Shown here in pieces: positions 47,660 through 55,476 of a stretch of 64,000 bases of DNA (position 1 is the stretch's first letter; the number at the start of each line of letters is the position of its first letter). This DNA comes from a bacterium BMS3Bbin14 (GTDB lineage Bacteria; Desulfobacterota; Desulfobulbia; Desulfobulbales; Desulfobulbaceae): assembly GCA_002897615.1 (NCBI GenBank), contig BDTX01000003.1, forward strand, positions 214,833 through 278,832, given 5' to 3'. The notes beneath the pieces are model-generated. The model did no database searches, had not been told where the DNA came from, and saw only the letters and a program-made list of their open reading frames with translations. Made by a program: the position numbers and the translations under genes.

Positions 47660-48313
47660 TCAAAAGAGGCTGAAGCGGACATTCCAGCCGTTTTTCAGGA
47701 TTGTGTTCATAATCGGTCCCTTTATTTCCTCCGGGCCGAAGGCATAATCATCCGGTTCCGTGTCCTCGTAATTTTCAACTCCCCACTCGTTTCCCGTAGC
47801 CACCTTGAAAATCGGCCTGCTGCTTGCCAGCCAGCCGGTTTTTACCCTGCCGGGACCGAGAGACCAGTCCACGGAGCGAAATTTGTCCGTCAGGGTTACT
47901 GTTTTGGTGTTATTGTCAAAGCTGAGCCAGAGCTCGTAGAGTTTTTTCATGCCGCTTTTTTCCATGCGCTCGCACCAGGCCTGATCCTTATAGCGCCAGG
48001 TGATGACCAGTTTTTTCCGGTGTTTCTTCGCCTGAACCGGTGCATTCAGTCCATTGACGCCCATAATCATGGAAAGGAGGAGCTCCTGGACAACCGGTTC
48101 CCCGCGGCCGGGGAAGAACCAGGTCTTTTTGATAATCGTCGCCATGGCCGGCATGAAAAAAACACCGGCCCCGATGCCCCACAGGATAAGGGCAAAAATC
48201 AATTCCCTGTCGGCCAGGGTGCTCCTGACCGCCAGGATCGGCAGCAGGGTCAGGGCGTAGACGATGAACAGAAGAACAACGCCGAAAATTGTGTAAATAT
48301 ATCGTTTGAACAT
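47660..48313 (-). CDS. Uncharacterised membrane protein
   Basis: A 217-residue protein I do not recognise. Two hydrophobic segments lie near the N terminus (YTIFGVVLLFIVYALTLLPIL and LIFALILWGIGAGVFFMPA). A soluble region of about 150 residues follows, rich in Trp and charged residues (KLVITWRYKDQAWCERM, TDKFRSVDWSLGPGRVKTGW), ending in NVRFSLF. It is convergent with gmhB (12 bp apart) and flanked upstream by a mobile repeat. Codon use matches the surrounding genes. Confidence 0.7.
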   Translation of the reverse strand: MFKRYIYTIFGVVLLFIVYALTLLPILAVRSTLADRELIFALILWGIGAGVFFMPAMATIIKKTWFFPGRGEPVVQELLLSMIMGVNGLNAPVQAKKHRKKLVITWRYKDQAWCERMEKSGMKKLYELWLSFDNNTKTVTLTDKFRSVDWSLGPGRVKTGWLASSRPIFKVATGNEWGVENYEDTEPDDYAFGPEEIKGPIMNTILKNGWNVRFSLF

Positions 48314-48332
48314 GTTGATTTATTCCATGGTA

Positions 48333-48550
48333 CCTGAATCCGTGACGGCTTGAGGTAATATTTCATGCAACGTATGAGATCTATTGCATTATTTACAAAT
48401 TAACGTGTTTCCTGGTCTTCACCGCGCCGCCCTCCGGGGCGCCCGATAACGGCGCATCTGCTGCGTTGGCAACTCGTTGATATCACACCAGGATAATCAA
48501 CATCGTTGCCCCTTGCATCTGCACTGTTCTCGAACGCTCACGGATCCAGG
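48333..48550 (-). mobile_element. MITE-like element, full inverted copy (218 bp)
   Basis: Inverted relative to the 9258 and 38103 copies, with ends CCTGAATCCGTGA and TCACGGATCCAGG. TGGTA occurs on both sides (48328-48332 and 48551-48555), a perfect 5-bp target duplication. It fills most of the gap 48314-48647. Confidence 0.86.
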
Positions 48551-48647
48551 TGGTAATCAATATCTGGGTAACATTCCCGTGCAAAGAGGAGCCACACTGA
48601 CTGACCCGGTTGGGCGATGGTGCATTTTTTCTATGCCGGCCCCGCTG

Positions 48648-49580
48648 TCAGGTGACGTGCTTAAATCGCAGGTGGCCGGTGACGCCGTCCATTGTCGCCT
48701 CCATACCGATCGGCAGGCTGTAATTGCGTTGGCCGTGACCGACAGGAAAGCAGCCCCATACGGGATAGGCAAACTCCTCGGTCAATTCCAGCACCCGCTC
48801 CCAGACCTGGTGCTGCAGGCGGAGCTTGGCAAAGGTGTCTTCATTGCCGGGATCAAACGTCCCGAGGATGAGACCGGCAAGACGCCGCAGCTTGCCGGCC
48901 TGGTGCAGTTGCGTCAACATCCGGTCCAGCCGGTACATAGCCTCTCCCGTATCCTCGAGAACAAGCAGGGCGTTGTCCCAGGCAATTTCCCACGGCGTGC
49001 CCAGCAGATGCACCAGGGTGGTCAGGTTGCCGCCGCGGACAACGCCGGAGGCCGTGCCGCTCCGCAAAATTTCCAGTTGCACCGGCTTGAAGCATTCCGG
49101 TATCCCGCCGGTGAGCAGGGAAAAAAAATGTTGTACCGACTCTTTGTCGGACCGGGCAAGAGAGGTGACGACCGGGCCATGAATGGTGATCATGCCGGTC
49201 TGCTGGCAGATGATGTTCAACAGGACCGTAATATCGCTGAAGCCGATAACCATTTTGGGCCGTTTTGCGAGCACCTTCATGTCGATCCGGCCGACGATTC
49301 TCAGGCAGCCATAGCCGCCGCGGATGGCCATTAAGGCATGAACCTCGTCGTCGGCCCATAACCGGTGAAATTCATTGAGCCGCACCTCGTCGGATGCCGC
49401 CAGGTAGTCATTCCGGGAGGCCGGTTCCCAGGATGACTTGACCCTGAAGCCCCTGTCGCGCAGAAGGCGGATCCCGTCCGTGACCCTGCCGGGATCGCGG
49501 GCCGGGCCTGCCGGTGAAAACAGGCCGATGCAATCGCCCGGTTTCAGCGGCGGCGGTATAATTGTTCGCTTAGGAGCCAT
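48648..49580 (-). CDS. ldcA: LD-carboxypeptidase (S66 family)
   Basis: About 310 residues; trims the terminal D-Ala from tetrapeptide muropeptides during wall recycling. Family signatures are LKPGDCIGLFSPAGPA, RGGYGCLRI and the nucleophile serine in IGFSDITVL, then VLEDTGE with the catalytic Glu and PVGHG with the His. Two starts are possible: ATG 49598, which overlaps coaX by 29 bp, and ATG 49580, which overlaps by 11 bp. No signal peptide is visible, fitting a cytoplasmic enzyme. Confidence 0.92.
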   Translation of the reverse strand: MAPKRTIIPPPLKPGDCIGLFSPAGPARDPGRVTDGIRLLRDRGFRVKSSWEPASRNDYLAASDEVRLNEFHRLWADDEVHALMAIRGGYGCLRIVGRIDMKVLAKRPKMVIGFSDITVLLNIICQQTGMITIHGPVVTSLARSDKESVQHFFSLLTGGIPECFKPVQLEILRSGTASGVVRGGNLTTLVHLLGTPWEIAWDNALLVLEDTGEAMYRLDRMLTQLHQAGKLRRLAGLILGTFDPGNEDTFAKLRLQHQVWERVLELTEEFAYPVWGCFPVGHGQRNYSLPIGMEATMDGVTGHLRFKHVT

Positions 49581-50373
49581 TGGTGCTGTTCTTTTCATAG
49601 ATGATCCGCAAGCCGTTCAGCGTTAAACGGGGTTCGATGATCTGAATACAGGTGCTGTGCGGGGCGATTATATGGGCCATGCCGCCGGTGGCGATAACCT
49701 TGACCGGCTCGCCGGCCGGGCAAAGTTCGGCGGCCAGCCGGTCGACCAGCCGGTCAACCATGCCGCCGAAACCAATCAGCACTCCGGATCGTATGGCATC
49801 CCCGGTATTGCGGCCCACGGCCTTTTCGGGAACTTGATCGATTTCCACCCGGGGGAGTTTTGCCGTCCGGCTGGCCAGGGCATCAAGGGAGATGGGGATG
49901 CCGGGCAGGATGGCGCCGCCGAGATATTGCCGGTCGCCATTGATGCAGTCAAAGGTAATGGCGGTGCCGAAGTCAACGACAATCAGGGGGCCGGTAGTAA
50001 ACAGCGAACAGGCCGCGACGGCGTTGACGATGCGGTCGGCGCCCACTTCGGCCGGGTTGTCGGTGGCGATTGTAATGCCGGTCTCAATGGCATTGCTTAC
50101 CGTCAGGGGAGGGGCGGCCAGTTGCCCGGCAAAATATCGGTCCACGTAGGACGACCAGGCTGCGGTCAGGGTCGGGACGACACTGGAGATGATAAAGCCG
50201 GTAACCTCGGCAGACCTGATATCCGCCATCTGGAAAAGGGAGTGATAACGGATGGCCAGTTCGTCGCCGGTTCGGTCCCGGTCTGATTTAAGACGCCATT
50301 CGGCAATCAGCAGGCCCCCTGAAAAAATACCGCTAACGGTGTGCGAGTTGCCGACATCAACAGCCAGAAGCAT
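49570..50373 (-). CDS. coaX: Type III pantothenate kinase
   Basis: A 267-residue ASKHA-fold kinase for the first step of coenzyme A synthesis. The phosphate loop is AVDVGNSHTVSGIF; DNPAEVGADRIVNAVAA and VVDFGTAITFDCI are the catalytic and phosphate-2 motifs, and GGAILPGI completes the site. It overlaps ldcA, so the two are probably co-expressed. Confidence 0.95.
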   Translation of the reverse strand: MLLAVDVGNSHTVSGIFSGGLLIAEWRLKSDRDRTGDELAIRYHSLFQMADIRSAEVTGFIISSVVPTLTAAWSSYVDRYFAGQLAAPPLTVSNAIETGITIATDNPAEVGADRIVNAVAACSLFTTGPLIVVDFGTAITFDCINGDRQYLGGAILPGIPISLDALASRTAKLPRVEIDQVPEKAVGRNTGDAIRSGVLIGFGGMVDRLVDRLAAELCPAGEPVKVIATGGMAHIIAPHSTCIQIIEPRLTLNGLRIIYEKNSTNGS

Positions 50374-50499
50374 AGCCTCACCTTTGAGAGAGGGGTTGAT
50401 TTGTATTATCCTGATGATATACTATTCCATATTTAAGAAAAATTCCACTATGATGCTTGATTCGTTCATTCGCCATTTTCATTCCGGGGGCATTGGCCC

Positions 50500-50841
50500 A
50501 TGACACCATACATCCAGGTTACCACCACGGTCAGTGACCGGCCGGCGGCCGTAAAGATCGCCGACATGGTCCTGGCGGAGAGGCTCGCGGCCTGCGTGCA
50601 GATCGGGACCTGCCACAGTATGTACCGCTGGCAGGGGGCGATTGAGGCCACGGATGAGTATCTTGTGGTTATGAAAAGCAGAAACGATCTCCTGCCGGAG
50701 CTGGAGCGCTCCATCCGGGCGGTGCATCCCTACGATGTCCCCGAGATCCTGGCCACGGGTATCGCGTACGGCGGCGAAGATTACCTGGCATGGCTGGGGC
50801 AGGAATTGCTGCCGCCGCGACAGGACGAATCAGAATCATGA
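50500..50841 (+). CDS. cutA: CutA divalent-cation tolerance family protein
   Basis: A 113-residue trimeric ferredoxin-like protein. YIQVTTTVSDRPAAVKIADM, AACVQIG, YRWQGAIE and HPYDVPEIL are the family signature blocks. Precise function is unsettled; it was linked to copper tolerance in E. coli. Its stop overlaps the next small gene as ATGA. Confidence 0.93.
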   Translation: MTPYIQVTTTVSDRPAAVKIADMVLAERLAACVQIGTCHSMYRWQGAIEATDEYLVVMKSRNDLLPELERSIRAVHPYDVPEILATGIAYGGEDYLAWLGQELLPPRQDESES

Positions 50842-51044
50842 CCGAAGCACCAAAAAAACACGGTCGGAGCCGGAGAAAAAAAAAGTTTGTCTGTCACTGC
50901 TGCAAGCAGGAAAAGCCCTTCTGCTGGAACTGTTCCTGCGGCTTCCAGATCTGCCCCGAATGCTTTGCCGAAAATCGGTGGGGGATCTCCAACGGGCCGA
51001 CCTGGATCTGCCCCGACTGCGAACGGATCCACATGATGGAGTGA
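50838..51044 (+). CDS. Small Cys-rich, zinc-ribbon-like protein
   Basis: A 68-residue protein with ten cysteines arranged in knuckles: CHCC, CWNCSC, CPEC and CPDC, after a basic N terminus (KKHGRSRRKKK). The spacing suggests two treble-clef or zinc-ribbon sites. The ATG at 50838 overlaps the cutA stop (ATGA), so it is translationally coupled to cutA and precedes aroK by 25 bp. I do not recognise a named family; metal or nucleic-acid binding is inference. Confidence 0.75.
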   Translation: MTEAPKKHGRSRRKKKFVCHCCKQEKPFCWNCSCGFQICPECFAENRWGISNGPTWICPDCERIHMME

Positions 51045-51069
51045 ACCGCTGATATCCCCAAGGCCCTTG

Positions 51070-51618
51070 ATGTTCAACTCCTGTTCCAACATTATCCTGA
51101 TCGGCATGGCCGGGTCGGGGAAAAGCACCATCGGCTCTTTGCTGGCCCGGAAGCTATCGTGCCGGTTTATTGATACGGACACCCTGATCGAGCAGGCGCA
51201 GAACCGGACCTTGCAGGAGATTATCGAAATACTGGGTCCCATGGGTTTTCGCCGGATTGAGGAGCAGGTCCTTTTGCGCGTCAATCTCAAAGACCATGTC
51301 ATTGCCACCGGCGGCAGTTCAATCTACAGCCATGCCGGCATGATGCATCTAAAGAAAAACGGCCTGGTTATCCTGCTCGACGTCGCTCTCCCGGTGCTGG
51401 AGGCGCGGCTTCATAATCTGAATACCAGGGGGCTGGTGAAATTTCCGGACCAGAGCTTTGCAGACCTCTTTGCGGAACGGCTGCCGCTCTACAAAAAATA
51501 CGCCGACAGAGCGGTTGCCTGTCTCGATATGGGGAAGGAAGAAATCTGTGAGCGAATTATTGAGATGCTGAATAATCCAGAATCCCGTGCGGAAAGTGGA
51601 ATGCATCGTCAGGGTTGA
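51070..51618 (+). CDS. aroK: Shikimate kinase
   Basis: A 182-residue NMP-kinase-like enzyme phosphorylating shikimate on the way to chorismate, which MqnA also uses. Walker A is GMAGSGKST; the shikimate-binding FIDTDTLIE, FRRIEEQVL and ATGGSSIY (usual GGG replaced by GGSS) are in order. An in-frame TTG lies one codon earlier. Confidence 0.88.
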   Translation: MFNSCSNIILIGMAGSGKSTIGSLLARKLSCRFIDTDTLIEQAQNRTLQEIIEILGPMGFRRIEEQVLLRVNLKDHVIATGGSSIYSHAGMMHLKKNGLVILLDVALPVLEARLHNLNTRGLVKFPDQSFADLFAERLPLYKKYADRAVACLDMGKEEICERIIEMLNNPESRAESGMHRQG

Positions 51619-51675
51619 GCCGCGACGAATCAGTGCCTCTCGGCCGCATTGAGTTTCCCCTTCCGTTTAGCCGTT

Positions 51676-52590
51676 TTACTCTCCAAATGTACCAGAAATT
51701 TCAAGCGGATCTTCGGCATAGTCAAAGGCTGGGGCCGCACTATCGTATTGTTTGCAGCGGAGTTCGTACTGTTCGCGGTCGAGACGAGTGATATCGTCGG
51801 TTTCGCCATCCGCGCCGGTGTCAAGGCCGTGGTGGAAGGAAACTCCGCCGAGATCGGTCAGGATATAACGGTTGTGCAGCCGTTGACCGGCAGGTTTTTC
51901 TCTCCATTGGTAAATGGTTACTTGTATGCCGTCGGGAATGATTTTTTCATAAAAATTTTTCAGATAATCGATTGTGGCACCGTCCCCGTTGGTATGTATT
52001 TCGATCTTTCCCGGCGGCCCGACAGGTTTTTCCGCTTTAAGTATGTCCATGAAAGCCGTTAATGATCGTTTATGGCCAGATTTACACTGCGATAAATAAG
52101 GGTCTATGAACTTCACCCAGCGACAGCGGCCGAGCATCATCTTGATGGCGGCGGCCATATCCGGGGCTTTTCTGTTTACGGTAATGCCGTGGTGTACATC
52201 CCATTTTGCTATGTCCTCCCCGGCAAGATCGGTCTCGGTAAGGATATCTTGCTGCTCTTCCGGATTTGTCCGAGCCATGATCGTGTAAAAAGGGTGCCGT
52301 GCATGCTCCTGAAGGGCGTTTTCCAGCCAGCTCTCCAGCGCGTCGTCCCAGACGTAGTCCCTGCGCTTCACCATAGTTTCCTTCAGCCGCACCAGAAGTT
52401 CCTCCAGCCGTTTTCTGTCCACCTGGCTGGTACCGTCAAAGGAATCCCAGACCTTTTTAGCCCAGGTCTTGGGGTAACGGGAAACCACTCGTCCCTGGCC
52501 CAGGTCGAACTCACGGATGAAAAAGCGGTGGTTATGGCGGTCGCACCAGGCGGCCACCATTTCCGGTTCCAGGGCGTATTCGTAGATCAT
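51676..52590 (-). CDS. PLD-like (MIT_C-type) putative effector paired with a DUF3696 ATPase
   Basis: A 304-residue protein. The first 140 residues are unrecognised and rich in Trp/Arg. The C-terminal half resembles the phospholipase D-like fold seen at the C terminus of MIT proteins: RCRWVKFIDPYL (155-166), KIEIHTNG, then LHNRYILTDLGGVSFHHGLD with H239-N-R241 in place of HxK. The single H-x-R motif could serve nuclease or binding function by dimerisation. It starts one base inside the ATPase stop (TGATG), so the two are translationally coupled. A defence effector role is inferred from this pairing. Confidence 0.7.
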   Translation of the reverse strand: MIYEYALEPEMVAAWCDRHNHRFFIREFDLGQGRVVSRYPKTWAKKVWDSFDGTSQVDRKRLEELLVRLKETMVKRRDYVWDDALESWLENALQEHARHPFYTIMARTNPEEQQDILTETDLAGEDIAKWDVHHGITVNRKAPDMAAAIKMMLGRCRWVKFIDPYLSQCKSGHKRSLTAFMDILKAEKPVGPPGKIEIHTNGDGATIDYLKNFYEKIIPDGIQVTIYQWREKPAGQRLHNRYILTDLGGVSFHHGLDTGADGETDDITRLDREQYELRCKQYDSAAPAFDYAEDPLEISGTFGE

Positions 52591-54275
52591 CAGAATAACT
52601 CCCCGGCTCGTTCAGCAAAAAAACCTTTTGGCCAGCGGTCAATGAAATCACCGTCCTCGTCCACCCGAATAGAGAAGCAGGAGATGCCGGCCTCACCCTG
52701 CTCAATGAAATAGATTGACAGCTCGTCCGGGGTCAAGGTCCGGTCTTTCGGAGCCTCGTTTTCGCCGGTTTCCCTGATCCGGCGCAGGAAACGCAGCATT
52801 AAATGTTCTGAATGGGTTTCAAGGATGAAGGTAAGATCAGGACATTTTCGCACCTGTTCGATGAAAAGATCTCCCAGGGCCACCTGAAAGGCGGGATGGA
52901 TATGCAGCTCCGGCTGCTCTATGGCCACCAGGCCGGTTTTCCGGTGCAGGGCGGCCACCACCACCGGCAGGACCTGGGAGATGCCGACGCCGATGTCCTG
53001 GGGCGCAAGTTCGATATCCCTGGCCTCGTCCCGGATCAAGAGGCGGCGCTTGACCGGCAGCGCAAGCAGGCTCTCGCTCAGGTCTATATCTTCATCAAGG
53101 ATGCGGCCCTGAAGCACGGCCAGCATGAGCGGGTTGTCGGTTTCCAGTTCCCGGTATTTCTTCACGTCCACGCTGTAGCCGGAATTGAGCCTCTCCTCCC
53201 GGGTCAGCCATTCGTTCACCCGGTCAATAAAGGCATCGTCGCTGAAAAACAGGGTGTCGTAGGCGGCCAGGCCATTGGCCCAGCGAGAATCTTCCGGTGA
53301 GGTGGCAGGCCTGTTGCTGCGCCTGGGGACCTCACGCAATGGTCCGAGGTAGCAGAAATTTCTGAGTCCTTCCCTGACACAGGCGCAAGGGCCGGCAATG
53401 AGGCTGCCAAGCAATAAGCTCAGGTTATAAGTGAAGTCAGCAAAGGCTTCTCTCTCCTCGACCACCCTTAATTTTTCCTTTTCGTCCTTTGAATTTCCGA
53501 CCGGAAACTCCTTTTCCGGAAAATTAAAAGAAATAGCGGCGTGTTCTGCAGGTAAGGCGGAGTCCAGACCGCCTGAAATGTCAACGGAATACAGCCCGGA
53601 GCCGTCAAATCCTTCCGTCAGCTCAAACCAGGCCCAGCAGAGTACCCCGACCTTGAACTGCGGTTCGTCATCGTCAGATTCATATACCTGAAACAAGGCC
53701 TCTTCAGCTTCTTCAGGCGTCACATCTTCCGGGAGAAAAACAGGGTTATAGGGATTGATGTCAAAACTCAACCCTTTCCCGTCTGGCGAGGACTTGATGA
53801 AGAGAAAGAAATGGCTGTTTACGTTAACCCTGTACATCTCGATATATGGTGTCTCCAGCCGCTCACTCCAGCGGACTGCAACCTCCACCTGCATAGTATT
53901 GATACGGGAAGGCACCTCGCTCATTTTCAGGCCCACGTTTCCAGGTGTATCTCGATCTCCAATGAACTGTGATTCGTCATGGTTGGGCAGATCTTCACGG
54001 GAGAGGTCAATATCCAGCATAATCCGGATGGGCAGTTTCAGGTCATGCCGGTGGACCAGGTTCTCGAAACCGCCCAGGTCGATGGTGTCGCCGCCGAGCA
54101 GGGTCCGGTCCGGGTTGAGGTTCTGCCGTTGAAAGATTTCGCGGGCGTAGTGCAGGGCCTGAAAGATGGTGGATTTGCCTGCCGAGTTGGGGCCGAAAAG
54201 CAGGGTAATGGGTTTGAGTTCCACCCGCACCGGCTCCTGGATGCCCTTGAAATTTTCGTAACCGTTCACCTGCAC
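52590..54275 (-). CDS. AAA/ABC-type ATPase with C-terminal DUF3696
   Basis: An OLD/SMC-like ATPase. Walker A FGPNSAGKST comes early, a long insertion follows, then an ABC-type signature region (DIGVGISQVLPVV), Walker B AIEQPELHIHP and the switch histidine in ETHSEH. DUF3696 ends it (IRVDEDGDFIDRWPKGFFAE). The ORF is open to 54419, but its first 48 codons cover a block of inverted repeats. Family proteins start near NFKGIQEPVRVELKPITLLFG, so GTG at 54275 or 54269 is more likely. It may sense a cue and control the PLD-like partner. Confidence 0.85.
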   Translation of the reverse strand: MQVNGYENFKGIQEPVRVELKPITLLFGPNSAGKSTIFQALHYAREIFQRQNLNPDRTLLGGDTIDLGGFENLVHRHDLKLPIRIMLDIDLSREDLPNHDESQFIGDRDTPGNVGLKMSEVPSRINTMQVEVAVRWSERLETPYIEMYRVNVNSHFFLFIKSSPDGKGLSFDINPYNPVFLPEDVTPEEAEEALFQVYESDDDEPQFKVGVLCWAWFELTEGFDGSGLYSVDISGGLDSALPAEHAAISFNFPEKEFPVGNSKDEKEKLRVVEEREAFADFTYNLSLLLGSLIAGPCACVREGLRNFCYLGPLREVPRRSNRPATSPEDSRWANGLAAYDTLFFSDDAFIDRVNEWLTREERLNSGYSVDVKKYRELETDNPLMLAVLQGRILDEDIDLSESLLALPVKRRLLIRDEARDIELAPQDIGVGISQVLPVVVAALHRKTGLVAIEQPELHIHPAFQVALGDLFIEQVRKCPDLTFILETHSEHLMLRFLRRIRETGENEAPKDRTLTPDELSIYFIEQGEAGISCFSIRVDEDGDFIDRWPKGFFAERAGELF

Positions 54276-54409
54276 CCCATCTTTGTCCGTTTCGCCCTCC
54301 TCAGGTACAGGGAGTACACCTCGGAGGGCGAAACGAACGAATCTGGGGCACATCTGAACGGTTACAGTTACGAGTTGAGGGTAGTTTATTGCCTCTGGTG
54401 AACGGTTAC
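54258..54409. repeat. Nested inverted repeats at the 5' end of the ATPase gene
   Basis: Outer arms GTAACCGTTCACC (54258-54270) and GGTGAACGGTTAC (54397-54409) are 13-bp exact complements. Inside, 54288-54300 (CGTTTCGCCCTCC) and 54323-54335 (GGAGGGCGAAACG) form a second perfect 13-bp stem with a 22-base loop. A third TGAACGGTTAC lies at 54355-54365. The block overlaps the proposed start region and could be a leader structure or an inserted palindromic element. Confidence 0.75.
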
Positions 54410-54520
54410 AAATTTTCAATAGTGATGGCTGTGATTGACATGGTGTTTTTCTTCAGATATGCCGTTTTTCTATTCCTTCATTTGAGGACTGTACAGGAAC
54501 AGCGCAGTGTCCGCGTTTGA

Positions 54521-54549
54521 TTGCAATAATTGCATGTGTCTTGTATAAT
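54521..54549 (+). promoter_or_regulatory. Strong sigma-70 promoter of the small Fic-partner gene, with palindrome
   Basis: TTGCAA (54521-54526), a 17-base spacer and the consensus TATAAT (54544-54549). TGCAAT-A-ATTGCA (54522-54534) is an inverted repeat that covers the -35 box, placed as an operator for autoregulation would be. Confidence 0.65.
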
Positions 54550-54586
54550 GTTTTTATTAATGTCAATCATGTACAGGCGGCAAACC

Positions 54587-54787
54587 ATGCGAAAAAAATC
54601 ACTTTTTGAAACCAATCCCCATCTCAGAGATTCTGTGAAATACAGAAATTCTCTGCTTGCCAATGTTTCCAGCTCAACCGCTATCGAAACCGGAGAAGCA
54701 GCTCAGGCCATTGCCGGGAAAATGGTTGCCTCCAAGGGCAGCATCTTTCATATTAGCCGCCAGGAGCGGAAGCAGAGTTCTCGATAA
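54587..54787 (+). CDS. Small putative antitoxin partner of the Fic protein
   Basis: A 66-residue protein starting MRKKSLFETNPHLRDSVKYR, with AGGCGG six bases before the ATG. Residues 28-36 read SSSTAIETG, which fits S-x3-E of the Fic inhibitory motif (S/T)xxxE(G/N), but has Thr in place of the final Gly/Asn. It is convergent with fic and overlaps its end by 35 bp. The antitoxin role is inferred from position and motif; it could also be a short fragment of a larger Fic-type N terminus. Confidence 0.6.
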   Translation: MRKKSLFETNPHLRDSVKYRNSLLANVSSSTAIETGEAAQAIAGKMVASKGSIFHISRQERKQSSR

Positions 54788-55400
54788 CTTCAGAAAACAG
54801 CGTTTCCATGGGCTTGTAGTTCCGATCTAGACCCGCATGTACGGCCGCAAAATACTGCTCCTTTTGTTCGTTCATTGTGCTGAAATCCAGCAGCGGCAAT
54901 CCTGCCTGCAATGCCATCAACGTTGCCAGTACTCTGGAAACCCGTCCATTTCCTTCCCGAAATGGATGAATAAGAACCAATTCCGTATGAACCTCGGCTA
55001 TTGCCTCCACGACCTTTTTGTTATCTTCAAAAGTACAGGGGGTGGATTTTCTCAATTGCTCCTGTTCAAGCTGACCCATTAATTTTGAGACTTGGGCAGC
55101 CATGGCAAAGGTAAAGCCCCCTTTGCTGATATTCACCTGCCGATATTGCCCGGCCCATTGGTAGATTTTTCCCAGCCATATTTTATGGATAAGGCAAATA
55201 TCATCAGCCGTGAACCGATGCTCCCGGTCAAATTTACGCAGTATAGCATCCATGGCCACGGCCAAGGCATTTGCCTCCATGATATCCATGTCTTCCGGGT
55301 CAGTGACGCCCTGAAGATTACGCAATACCCTATCGCCGGAGCCCGGTTCAAATTGGGCCTCTTTCAGCCCGGAGACATTGTATCTTCCTTTGTTTTTCAC
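54753..55400 (-). CDS. Fic/DOC-family AMP-transferase-like protein
   Basis: A 215-residue Fic protein. The active-site motif HPFREGNGRVSR (145-156) fits HxFx(D/E)GNGRxxR, so adenylylation of a target is expected. The flap region near YRQVNISKGGFTFA is typical. I see no clear inhibitory (S/T)xxxE(G/N) helix in the protein itself, as expected for class I enzymes whose inhibitor is a separate antitoxin; the convergent small gene carries a near match. It stands between the ATPase/PLD pair and the E2-E1-JAB operon. Confidence 0.9.
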   Translation of the reverse strand: MKNKGRYNVSGLKEAQFEPGSGDRVLRNLQGVTDPEDMDIMEANALAVAMDAILRKFDREHRFTADDICLIHKIWLGKIYQWAGQYRQVNISKGGFTFAMAAQVSKLMGQLEQEQLRKSTPCTFEDNKKVVEAIAEVHTELVLIHPFREGNGRVSRVLATLMALQAGLPLLDFSTMNEQKEQYFAAVHAGLDRNYKPMETLFSEVIENSASAPGG

Positions 55401-55476
55401 TGTCCGCCTGTTTGGTCATCCATGCCAATTTAAAAGTCAGAGTCCGATCTGAGCCGTTTTCCCTTTTTCTTTTTAA

